Assembly (NCBI GenBank): GCA_938004025.1
Contig: CALKXC010000422.1
Location: 1 to 9,120 of the forward strand
Direction of reading: 5' to 3'
DNA length: 9,120 bases
DNA from: an uncultured Leucothrix sp.
GTDB lineage: Bacteria > Pseudomonadota > Gammaproteobacteria > Thiotrichales > Thiotrichaceae
Shown: positions 1 through 6,052 of the stretch, one piece after another
How the letters are laid out: every line of letters starts with the position of its first letter
Position numbering within the stretch: position 1 is the stretch's first letter
Translations under genes and position numbers: made by a program
The notes under the pieces: model-generated
Seen by the model: the letters and a program-made list of their open reading frames with translations, nothing else
Databases searched by the model: none
Told to the model about the DNA's origin: nothing

Positions 1-344
1 ATATCGGCATACCATCTTAATGAATAAGCTGAAGGATCTAAGGAAAGCATTCCTTCTGTAAAGGTAAAGTATGGCTCTGCATTAAACGATAAAGGAATGA
101 TAATCAGTATCGGTGTTATCAGGAACAAGAAGATAAGCGCACATATCAATAAAAAGATGTACTTGCCAATCTTGTCCATTGTTGTGGCGTAGGCTGGCAA
201 ATCCTCCATAAAGTAAAGAGGGGCACCGAACGTTAGAAAGAATACTAACGCCACACCAATTGACTGGGTCAGTAAAAATATTCCTAAGGTGAGTGCCAAT
301 AAAACCCAAGTGCCCGGACGTTTGAAAAATGCTATTTTCTTCAT
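1..344 (-). CDS. PotC-like ABC transporter permease, N-terminal part (cut by window edge)
   Basis: Inner-membrane permease subunit of a spermidine/putrescine-type ABC importer, the partner of the PotB-like permease just upstream. The frame stays open for 114 codons from the ATG at 344-342 to the left edge. Residues 61-83 form a strong membrane span beginning KYIFLLICALIFLFL, followed by IPLSFN and then YSLRWY, the typical first-span and loop pattern of PotC proteins. The first 60 residues carry an additional hydrophobic stretch (about 12-46) absent from standard PotC. An internal ATG at 179-177 (Met56) would give the canonical length. Neither start has a clear ribosome binding site, but the upstream one lies only 5 bases after the potB-like stop codon, which favours translational coupling. 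The EAA loop lies outside the window. Family call is firm; substrate is unknown. Confidence 0.88.
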   Translation of the reverse strand, partial: MKKIAFFKRPGTWVLLALTLGIFLLTQSIGVALVFFLTFGAPLYFMEDLPAYATTMDKIGKYIFLLICALIFLFLITPILIIIPLSFNAEPYFTFTEGMLSLDPSAYSLRWYAD

Positions 345-349
345 GACTA

Positions 350-1615
350 TTACCCGAACTTCAGATTGTCGACACCGACAAGCTTGTTGTAAACCCAATA
401 GAACACCAAAACGACTGCTAACAAGATCGTTCCTAATGCCGCCCCTAAACTCCAGTTCAAGGTACTCTTTATGTGACCTGCGATGAGGTTTGAGATTAAC
501 AAACCATCGTTACCACCTACTAATGCAGGTGTAATGTAGTAACCAATCGCGAGTATAAATACTAAAAGCGTTCCTGCCGCAATACCTGGAATGGTTTGCG
601 GGAAGTAAACTTTAGTAAATGCATAAGTTGTTGATGCACCCATTGACTTGGCTGCACGCATATAACTTGGCGGTATCGTTTTCATCACAGAATAAAGCGG
701 TAATATCATGAACGGCAGCAGGATATGCACCATCGCAATTATCGTACCCGTCATGTTGTAAATCATCTGAATACGACCATCATCGCCAATGACACCGAGG
801 AAAACCATGAAGTCATTGACTATCCCCTCAGTCTGTAACATCGCGATCCAAGCCGTTGTCCTCACCAAAAGGGAAGTCCAGAACGGGAGTAGTACCAATA
901 TCATTAACAGGTTTGACGTCTTCATCGGAAGCGTCGATAACAAATACGAAACTGGATAGGCTAGGATAAAACAGAGCAGCGTTATGACTGCCGATAACCA
1001 AAGCGTTTTCATTAAAATAGGGATGTAAATCTGATATAGCTCATCGGCCATAACGATATCACCCTTATCGTCATACTTACGGTCCAGTGCCGCTAAGTAA
1101 AACGATGCAGTGTATTCTTTGGAAGCCCTTTGTAAGGTCAACCACATCGCGGGGTTTTCCCACTTTTTATTGATTTTGATTAAGGCGTCTAGATAGGGGC
1201 CTTCTTTAATATTTTTTGCTTTACGTGCCGTTGAAGTGATTAAGCTTCTAGAGCCCGGAATTTCGTAGTTCACTCGTGTCGCTAAGTTACCAACTGTCTT
1301 ACCAATTTCGCGGTTTTTCTTAGCAAGCGCTAAATCTTTAACAAAGATTTCAACGAATCTATCGTCTGGTAAACCTTCACCATCCCATTCTTGTATCGCC
1401 TCTGCAAAATTAGGCGTCACCATAATCCCTGTAGGATTATGTACCGAACGGTATAGCATCTGCCCAATGGGTAATACAAAAGTGATGATAATGAAAATTA
1501 CTAATGGCAAAGTCAGCAGTAGCGCTTTAATACGCAGCCGTCTTGTCGTCTGAGCCAGTTTAGCTTTTAACGGAGTACCATCGGCGGTAAGAATAGGTGA
1601 CGTCGAATCAGACAT
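350..1615 (-). CDS. PotB-like ABC transporter permease with large periplasmic insertion
   Basis: Inner-membrane permease of the PotB class. I start it at the ATG at 1615-1613 (421 residues, MSDSTSPIL), not at the ATG at 1660, because the earlier ATG lies in a strong hairpin and the first 15 residues look non-protein-like. Numbering from the chosen start, a membrane span occupies about 29-51. About 145 mostly hydrophilic residues follow, then the usual block of five spans from about 198 to 413. The cytoplasmic coupling (EAA-type) loop is at about 319-345, with RAAKSMGAS and FPQTIPGI. Normal PotB is about 280 residues, so the extra length is nearly all one domain between the first and second spans, predicted periplasmic. 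The gene follows the binding-protein gene by 68 bases and is followed by the PotC-like gene after 5 bases. Confidence 0.92.
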   Translation of the reverse strand: MSDSTSPILTADGTPLKAKLAQTTRRLRIKALLLTLPLVIFIIITFVLPIGQMLYRSVHNPTGIMVTPNFAEAIQEWDGEGLPDDRFVEIFVKDLALAKKNREIGKTVGNLATRVNYEIPGSRSLITSTARKAKNIKEGPYLDALIKINKKWENPAMWLTLQRASKEYTASFYLAALDRKYDDKGDIVMADELYQIYIPILMKTLWLSAVITLLCFILAYPVSYLLSTLPMKTSNLLMILVLLPFWTSLLVRTTAWIAMLQTEGIVNDFMVFLGVIGDDGRIQMIYNMTGTIIAMVHILLPFMILPLYSVMKTIPPSYMRAAKSMGASTTYAFTKVYFPQTIPGIAAGTLLVFILAIGYYITPALVGGNDGLLISNLIAGHIKSTLNWSLGAALGTILLAVVLVFYWVYNKLVGVDNLKFG

Positions 1616-1639
1616 GAATTTTCTCTGTTGGACTGAATA

Positions 1640-1664
1640 CCGCATGGAGAGAATCCCCATGCGG
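1640..1664 (-). promoter_or_regulatory. Intercistronic RNA hairpin between binding-protein and permease genes
   Basis: A perfect 8-bp inverted repeat (CCGCATGG at 1640-1647, CCATGCGG at 1657-1664) sits between the binding-protein stop and the PotB-like start. In the minus-strand transcript the stem extends to 11 bp (one G-U pair) with a three-base loop. No U-run follows, so it is not a standard intrinsic terminator. Hairpins in this position, as between malE and malF, are known to protect upstream mRNA from 3' exonucleases and keep binding protein in excess over permease. That role is inferred here from position and shape. Confidence 0.6.
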
Positions 1665-1683
1665 CATGGTGTATCAGACTAGC

Positions 1684-2769
1684 TTAGCCTTTTGCAAGCC
1701 AAGCATTAAAACGCTCTGTAAGCTGGTCAGCATTATCTGCCCAGAATTCAAAGTTGTTTTGTACAGCATTAGTCAAGTTAGCTGGGTTAGTTGGCATTTG
1801 TGGACCCATGTCGATAGATGCATCAGTCGCGTATGTACCCACTAGAGAACTTGAAGACTTACGTGCAGGACCGTATGAAATCCAAGAAGCCTGAGCAGCT
1901 AGCTGCTCTGTCGCTGTTGAGAACTTCAAGAAGTCCATCGCTAGGTCTTTGTTCTTTGAACCTTTTGGAATTACCCAAAGATCCAAGTCCCAAACTTGAC
2001 CATCCCAAACGATTTCGAATGGCTTCTTCTCACCAGCAACCGCGTTGAAGATACGTCCGTTATAAGCAGTCGTTAGAGCAACTTCACCGTCAGCTAGTAG
2101 CTGTGGTGGCTGTGCGCCAGCTTCCCACCAAACAACATCACCTTTGATTGTGTCTAGCTTTTTGAATGCACGATCAACACCTTCTGGAGTTGCTAGTACT
2201 TCGTAAACATCTTTAGCAGCAACACCGTCAGCCATTAGAGCAAACTCAAGGTTTACTTTAGGGCTTTTACGTAGACCACGCTTACCAGGGAACTTCTCCA
2301 TGTCGAAGAAATCAGCCATTTTAGTTGGGCCATCTTTTATCTTAGACTTGTCATAAGCAAAGATAGTTGACCAAACGATGTTAGCAACCGCACACTCATA
2401 AAGCGTTCCTTCTAGGAAATCGTCTTTAGCAGCTGTGCCGTCAGCACCAGCAGGTAGGTCTGCAGGATCGATTGTCTCAAGTAGACCTTCGTCACAAGCA
2501 CGGATAGCGTCTGACAATTCTACGTCAACGATGTCCCAGCTTACGTTTCCAGCTTCAACCTGAGCTTTTATCTCAGCGATACCACCATTGTAGTCTTCAG
2601 ACTTGATCGTGTTACCAGTCTTTGCAACCCAAGGCTTGTGATAAGCTTCAACTTGAGACTTAGTGTAAGCACCACCCCAAGAAACGACAGTGATATCACC
2701 AGCGCTTGCTGCAGATGAAGCGATTAAACCAGCAGCTAAAATGCTAGCGGATAGAGTCTTTAATTTCAT
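1684..2769 (-). CDS. Periplasmic substrate-binding protein of PotD-like ABC importer
   Basis: Secreted solute-binding protein of the spermidine/putrescine-type family (361 residues), delivering ligand to the PotB/PotC-like permeases. The signal peptide is clear: MKLK, a hydrophobic core to about residue 19, and cleavage after ASA at residue 23. The mature protein opens with DITVVSWGGAY, characteristic of this family. Later landmarks are ECAVANIVWSTIFAYD (125-140) and VWDLDLWVIPKG (259-270) in the second lobe. Cys92 and Cys126 could form a periplasmic disulfide. The start is well supported: AGGAG at 2780-2776 lies six bases before the ATG. Length is typical. By rough alignment from memory, not every polyamine-contacting position of E. 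coli PotD is kept, so the ligand may not be a polyamine. Confidence 0.93.
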   Translation of the reverse strand: MKLKTLSASILAAGLIASSAASAGDITVVSWGGAYTKSQVEAYHKPWVAKTGNTIKSEDYNGGIAEIKAQVEAGNVSWDIVDVELSDAIRACDEGLLETIDPADLPAGADGTAAKDDFLEGTLYECAVANIVWSTIFAYDKSKIKDGPTKMADFFDMEKFPGKRGLRKSPKVNLEFALMADGVAAKDVYEVLATPEGVDRAFKKLDTIKGDVVWWEAGAQPPQLLADGEVALTTAYNGRIFNAVAGEKKPFEIVWDGQVWDLDLWVIPKGSKNKDLAMDFLKFSTATEQLAAQASWISYGPARKSSSSLVGTYATDASIDMGPQMPTNPANLTNAVQNNFEFWADNADQLTERFNAWLAKG

Positions 2770-2817
2770 TTTATTCTCCTCAAAATTGTATTCTGGACAA
2801 CCAGGATACTTACATAT

Positions 2818-2848
2818 GCTGTCAGGCTGGACAAATCCTTTTGACAGC
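2818..2848 (-). repeat. Inverted repeat in ATPase/binding-protein gap
   Basis: GCTGTCA (2818-2824) and TGACAGC (2842-2848) form a perfect 7-bp inverted repeat with a 17-base spacer, about 50-80 bases upstream of the binding-protein start. It could be an operator or a weak RNA hairpin before a separately regulated binding-protein gene. I find no convincing promoter hexamers next to it. Confidence 0.35.
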
Positions 2849-2858
2849 TAACTAAAAC

Positions 2859-2883
2859 AGGCGCCTTTAACCAAGAGGCCCCT
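2859..2883 (-). promoter_or_regulatory. Imperfect GC-rich hairpin downstream of ATPase gene
   Basis: On the minus-strand transcript AGGGGCCU (2883-2876) can pair with AGGCGCCU (2866-2859), with one G-G mismatch and a 9-base loop, starting 12 bases after the ATPase stop codon. The following bases (GUUUUAG) give only a short U-run. It may act as a partial terminator or mRNA-stabilising element between the ATPase gene and the binding-protein gene. Confidence 0.4.
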
Positions 2884-2894
2884 TAAATATGTTG

Positions 2895-3989
2895 TCAGGC
2901 AACAGGGTCGAGTGCTTTACAGTCACCCGCAGCCCAGCCAACAGTAATCGTTTGATCTTTTTTCAAAGGTCTTAGTTCACCGCGATTTCTAACTTTAGCG
3001 ATGAACTCTTTATTTCCTGCGACTTCCATTACAATTCTCAGGTGATCACCTAAGTAAAGGATTTCGCTAATTTTTCCACTCAGCATGTTGTCCATAGAGA
3101 CTTCTGGCTCTACTTCAACACGCTCTGGCCGTAGCGAGATTGTCGTACGATCACCAATAGCAGACACGTTAACCGCTTCGGACTTAACTGACGTTCGATC
3201 ATCAAGCAGAACTTCGCAAACCTTGCCGTTGATCGCAGTCACTTTGCCAGAAAGCTTGTTATTTTCACCAATAAACTGTGCAACAAAAGAGTTCTGCGGG
3301 CTTTCATAAAGCTCGTCAGGCGGGGAAAGCTGCTGAATAATGCCATCTTCAAATACAGCAACACGGTCAGACATGGTTAATGCTTCAGTCTGGTCATGCG
3401 TTACGTAAACAACCGTTACACCTAAGTTCTCATGGATGTGTTTGATCTCATACTGCATTTGCTCACGCAATTGCTTATCCAGTGCACCTAACGGCTCATC
3501 CATCAAAATCAAATCAGGTTCAAATACTAAAGCTCGGGCAACGGCTACACGCTGCTGCTGCCCACCGGATAACTGTGCAGGTCGGCGGTTACCGAACGCA
3601 CCTAGCTCAACCATTTCCAGTGCACGCTTAACTTTTTTGTCTATGTCTGCACCGCTGATGCCACGAACCTTCAACGGGAACGCTAAGTTTTCCGCAACTG
3701 ACATATGGGGAAACAAGGCATAGTTTTGGAATACCATACCGATACCACGCTTGTTCGGCGGTACTGAATTGATTGCTTTATCGTTGAGGTAGATTTCGCC
3801 GTTTGTAGCAGGTTCAAAGCCTGCCAACATCATAAGGCATGTTGATTTACCGGAGCCAGAGGGGCCTAGCATTGTCAAGAATTCACCGGGTGCGACATCT
3901 AAATTCAGATCTTTAACAACCATGACTTCGCCATCATAGCTCTTCTGGACCTTCTCGAAGCGAACTGCTGCCCCTGTGATATTACTCAT
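2895..3989 (-). CDS. PotA-like ABC transporter ATPase
   Basis: Cytoplasmic ATPase that powers the importer encoded downstream; 364 residues, typical for PotA/MalK-type proteins. All nucleotide-binding motifs are intact: Walker A GPSGSGKST (42-50), Q-loop Gln88 in VFQNYALFPH, signature LSGGQ (140-144), Walker B LILMDEP (160-166), D-loop GALD (168-171) and switch His198 in VTHD. Residues from about 245 form a C-terminal TOBE-type beta domain, including SLRPERVEV and YLGDH. The start MSNITGAA is preceded by AAGGA at 4004-4000 with a rather long 10-base spacer, and that site lies in a hairpin arm. It is the first gene of the four-gene importer operon and is separated from the binding-protein gene by 125 bases. 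Family assignment is secure; polyamine specificity is not established. Confidence 0.96.
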   Translation of the reverse strand: MSNITGAAVRFEKVQKSYDGEVMVVKDLNLDVAPGEFLTMLGPSGSGKSTCLMMLAGFEPATNGEIYLNDKAINSVPPNKRGIGMVFQNYALFPHMSVAENLAFPLKVRGISGADIDKKVKRALEMVELGAFGNRRPAQLSGGQQQRVAVARALVFEPDLILMDEPLGALDKQLREQMQYEIKHIHENLGVTVVYVTHDQTEALTMSDRVAVFEDGIIQQLSPPDELYESPQNSFVAQFIGENNKLSGKVTAINGKVCEVLLDDRTSVKSEAVNVSAIGDRTTISLRPERVEVEPEVSMDNMLSGKISEILYLGDHLRIVMEVAGNKEFIAKVRNRGELRPLKKDQTITVGWAAGDCKALDPVA

Positions 3990-3997
3990 TGATGCTT

Positions 3998-4023
3998 ATT
4001 CCTTATCGTTTACGAGGAGGAAT
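3998..4023 (-). promoter_or_regulatory. Hairpin covering the ATPase ribosome binding site
   Basis: In the minus-strand transcript AUUCCU (4023-4018) pairs with AGGAAU (4003-3998). Inside it UCGU (4015-4012) can pair with ACGA (4009-4006), allowing for the tight loop. The 3' arm contains the AAGGA ribosome binding site of the ATPase gene, so folding would block translation initiation. The 5' arm plus neighbouring bases reads UUCCUCC, resembling the 16S anti-Shine-Dalgarno sequence. Seen directly as complementarity; regulatory role inferred. Confidence 0.45.
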
Positions 4024-4065
4024 GATCAGACAATAAAATGACTAGTGGTGCGGCTAGTTAGAGCC

Positions 4066-4141
4066 GGAACACATAATCCTTTTAAGAACGATAAACCCCC
4101 GATTAAAACCCTTGTCTCCATGGCACATGGACTTGTGTTCC
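4066..4141 (-). ncRNA. Candidate structured 5' leader (three-way junction) of the importer operon
   Basis: Read on the minus strand, GGAACACA (4141-4134) and UGUGUUCC (4073-4066) form a perfect 8-bp closing stem. Within it, UCCAUG-UGC-CAUGGA (4131-4117) is a 6-bp hairpin with a three-base loop. UUUUAA (4108-4103) can pair with UUAAAA (4085-4080) around a 17-base loop, giving a three-way junction. A competing pairing, UAAUC with GAUUA, is also possible. A small GGCU/AGCC hairpin (4065-4052) follows directly. It does not match a riboswitch class I recognise. Paired arms are seen; the fold and function are inferred by eye. Confidence 0.3.
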
Positions 4142-4188
4142 AGTGACAACTGTTTCTTTAACTACTGAGGATTAACGTAACATAAACA

Positions 4189-4202
4189 GGTAATAAATTA
4201 CC
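4189..4202. repeat. Operator-like palindrome upstream of the importer leader
   Basis: GGTAAT-AA-ATTACC is a perfect inverted repeat with 6-bp arms and a two-base centre, lying between the dsbA-like terminator and the importer leader. Its size and position would suit a dimeric regulator. The region 3990-4309 contains no gene. I could not assign convincing sigma-70 hexamers for the importer promoter within it. Confidence 0.35.
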
Positions 4203-4204
4203 AA

Positions 4205-4243
4205 GGAAAAATAACCGCCCTGAGCAAAAAAATTAGTCAGGGC
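4205..4243 (-). terminator. Intrinsic terminator after the DsbA-like gene
   Basis: GCCCTGA (4217-4223) and TCAGGGC (4237-4243) form a perfect 7-bp stem about 67 bases past the dsbA-like stop. On the minus strand the tail is GGTTATTTTTCC, giving a moderate U-run. This separates the thiol oxidoreductase transcript from the importer operon. Confidence 0.6.
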
Positions 4244-4309
4244 AATATTTACATCTCAACTATTTACAAAATAAATAACAAAATTATCTTTTTCAATTAA
4301 CTATCAGCC

Positions 4310-5020
4310 TTAGCCAGCGGCTTTGACCGCCTGTCGGATAACCGCCCTAAGCTTTTCAGCATCACGCACATCGCGCAACAATTCGCCATTTAAGAACAAT
4401 GTCGGTGTAGACGCTGCGTGCGCTTTCTTCGCACTTAAGCTGTCCGCTGCCACTTTGTTCTTTACGGCTTCAGATGCTAGGTCTTTTTCAAATTGCGCCT
4501 TATCTAATTTTAGCTCAGTAACAAAACCGTCAAACACCGGTTTAATTTCTTTAACACCGCTCCACTGACTTTGACGATCAAAAAAGATGTCATGCATCTC
4601 CCAAAACTTCCCCTGCTTACCAGCCGCTTCGGCATAACGTGCTGCGGTGATTGCATGTGGGTGAATGTTAGTGAGGGGAAAGTGACGATAAACAAACCTT
4701 ACACTGCCTTTAATTTGCGGCCAGATTTTTCTAATTGACTCGTGTTGTGCACGGCAAGCAGGACACTGAAAGTCAGAATACTCAACCAACGTTAGCTTAG
4801 CATCCGGGTTACCCTTTATAACATCGGTTTCAACGACTTCATCAACGCTGGCTGGCGGAGAAAAAACACTGTCATAAATGGTTAACAAGACTAGGGTAAT
4901 AAGTACCGCCCCCATTCCCCAAATGACACAACGCTTAATCACTGAGTTTCGCTTAGCAGCCGCCTCCGCTTCTGCTTGCTTTTTCGCTCTCACTTCTCGC
5001 TGCTGTTGTTTTTTACTCAT
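4310..5020 (-). CDS. Membrane-anchored DsbA-like thiol oxidoreductase
   Basis: A 236-residue thioredoxin-fold protein expected to act in the periplasm on cysteine thiols or disulfides. The N-terminus (1-30) is highly charged with a KKQQQREVRAKKQAEAEAAAKR stretch split across a short helical, possibly coiled-coil, segment. Residues 31-50 form a membrane anchor. The catalytic domain follows, with LVEYSDFQCPACR carrying the active-site CPAC at 86-89. The cis-proline loop STPTLFLNG has its proline at about 206, and an alpha-helical insert lies between them. This matches the DsbA/Thioredoxin_4 group rather than classical soluble DsbA, whose motif is CPHC. AGGA lies only one base before the ATG, so the ribosome binding site is poorly placed. 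The gene sits 110 bases after the oxygenase gene and ends in a hairpin terminator. Substrates are unknown. Confidence 0.9.
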   Translation of the reverse strand: MSKKQQQREVRAKKQAEAEAAAKRNSVIKRCVIWGMGAVLITLVLLTIYDSVFSPPASVDEVVETDVIKGNPDAKLTLVEYSDFQCPACRAQHESIRKIWPQIKGSVRFVYRHFPLTNIHPHAITAARYAEAAGKQGKFWEMHDIFFDRQSQWSGVKEIKPVFDGFVTELKLDKAQFEKDLASEAVKNKVAADSLSAKKAHAASTPTLFLNGELLRDVRDAEKLRAVIRQAVKAAG

Positions 5021-5059
5021 TTCCTAAACCTGTATTCGTTTATTAATTTTGATGGAGAC

Positions 5060-5086
5060 TTTATACCCAGCCAATAGGTGAATCAA
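5060..5086 (-). promoter_or_regulatory. Possible sigma-70 promoter for the DsbA-like gene
   Basis: On the minus strand TTGATT (5086-5081) and TATAAA (5065-5060) resemble -35 and -10 hexamers, 40-65 bases before the dsbA-like start. The 15-base spacer is shorter than the usual 17, so this is only a candidate. It would let the gene be expressed separately from the upstream oxygenase. Confidence 0.35.
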
Positions 5087-5130
5087 GATGAGATACGTCT
5101 GTCCTATTTATCTAGACTCACTTTAAGCTT

Positions 5131-5967
5131 TTACTTCAACCCGATCGCTTTTAGACGTTCATTCAAATAACTACCTGCGGTATGTTTCTCTGATAGAACC
5201 ACTTCTGCACGCGGGTGTAAAAATAGCGGGATAGACAATCTCGCCTTGCTCACCCTCAGTCCTTTTGGATTAACCACTCGATGTGTCGTTGAAGGAAAAT
5301 ATCCCCCTGAACACATTTGCAACATATCCCCTACATTAACGGCAATGTTGCCAGGATCGGTATCGACTTCGTGCCACTCACCTTCCACATCCTGCACTTG
5401 TAACCCGGGTTCGGTACTCGCCACTAAGCACGTCAATAAGTTGATATCTTCATGGGCGGCTGCTCGAATTGCGCTAACTTCCTCGTCACCCTTCAAAGCA
5501 GGATAGTTCAGAATTCTCATCAGAGTGCCCGGACTGTCTTCTACCATCTCACCTAAATGCATGGAAAAGGCATCGCTAACGGCTTTGGGGCATTCTTGCT
5601 CGACCCAATCTAACAGCAAACCGGCAAGCCCGCGTAGCTGATTGTATAATCGATCCGTATTCTCCCGAAGAAAGTCTGGGCATTTACCCCAAGGGTAATA
5701 ATGGTAGAACTCTTTCAAATCCTTCTGATGAGCTCCTTTGGCATTCTCACTACGATAGGGAAAGAAGCCATCTTGATCGTCTGGATCAAACAAGAAATCA
5801 TGCTTACTTTGGCTCGCAAAAAACTGCTGCCAATCCGCGTAAACCTGCTCTACCAGCAACGCTTCGATCGGGTGGTGTTGCAAAATCGCGAAGCCCGTAT
5901 CGCGAAGAGATTCAACAAACTGCTTCGAAGCAGCATCTGAACGGCAATCAATTTTTGAAACTTGCAT
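5131..5967 (-). CDS. 2-oxoglutarate/Fe(II)-dependent oxygenase, isopenicillin N synthase family
   Basis: Cytoplasmic non-heme iron oxygenase expected to couple oxidation of a small molecule to decarboxylation of 2-oxoglutarate. I start at the ATG at 5967 (278 residues, MQVSKIDCR), with GGAAGG at 5983-5978 upstream. The ATG at 5985 has no ribosome binding site. In numbering from the 5985 start, the iron ligands are His178 and Asp180 (AAHEDINLLT) and His235 (STTHRVVNP). The co-substrate anchor is Arg249-x-Ser251 (ARLSIPLFLHP). The N-terminal DIOX_N-like part contains DTGFAILQHH, and FYHYYPWG lies at 93-100. All catalytic residues are intact. It is divergent from the ribokinase/nucleoside hydrolase pair and sits upstream of the importer on the same strand, so a role in processing the imported compound is plausible. 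True isopenicillin N synthase activity is unlikely, as no peptide synthetase is nearby. Confidence 0.9.
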   Translation of the reverse strand: MQVSKIDCRSDAASKQFVESLRDTGFAILQHHPIEALLVEQVYADWQQFFASQSKHDFLFDPDDQDGFFPYRSENAKGAHQKDLKEFYHYYPWGKCPDFLRENTDRLYNQLRGLAGLLLDWVEQECPKAVSDAFSMHLGEMVEDSPGTLMRILNYPALKGDEEVSAIRAAAHEDINLLTCLVASTEPGLQVQDVEGEWHEVDTDPGNIAVNVGDMLQMCSGGYFPSTTHRVVNPKGLRVSKARLSIPLFLHPRAEVVLSEKHTAGSYLNERLKAIGLK

Positions 5968-6052
5968 AAATTTTAAACCTTCCATAGGTATAACGCCCTG
6001 CTTAGCATGATAAAATATTTTCTACTTAAATGCGCCTTAGGATTCCCACTTC
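5968..6052. promoter_or_regulatory. Short divergent intergenic region (oxygenase / ribokinase)
   Basis: About 85 bases separate the oxygenase start (minus) from the ribokinase start (plus), so both promoters must overlap or lie here. The centre is AT-rich, with a 10-bp palindrome AAAATATTTT at 6012-6021. The ribokinase ribosome binding site is AGGA at 6039-6042. I see no strong sigma-70 pair on either strand. A shared regulator for both directions is plausible but not shown. Confidence 0.4.

Noticed and set aside
82..309. Minus-strand open frame of 75 codons at the left end
   Set aside because: It overlaps the PotC-like reading frame on the same strand in another frame; the PotC-like frame has clear membrane spans and family motifs.
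1613..1660. Longer start for the PotB-like permease at the ATG at 1660
   Set aside because: The ATG lies inside the strong intercistronic hairpin, has no ribosome binding site, and the extra 15 residues do not resemble the family N-terminus.
3436..3723. Plus-strand open frame of 95 codons within the ATPase gene
   Set aside because: It is antisense to strongly conserved ABC motifs and encodes a low-complexity Cys/Ser-rich product with no family signs.
4121..4138. Sigma-54-like TGGCAC box on the plus strand
   Set aside because: The expected GC 10 bases after GG is missing and the direction would run antisense into the dsbA-like gene.
4066..4141. Purine riboswitch in the importer leader
   Set aside because: The three-way shape and size are superficially similar, but the arm loops are 3 and 17 bases rather than two kissing 7-base loops, and the third stem is A-U only.
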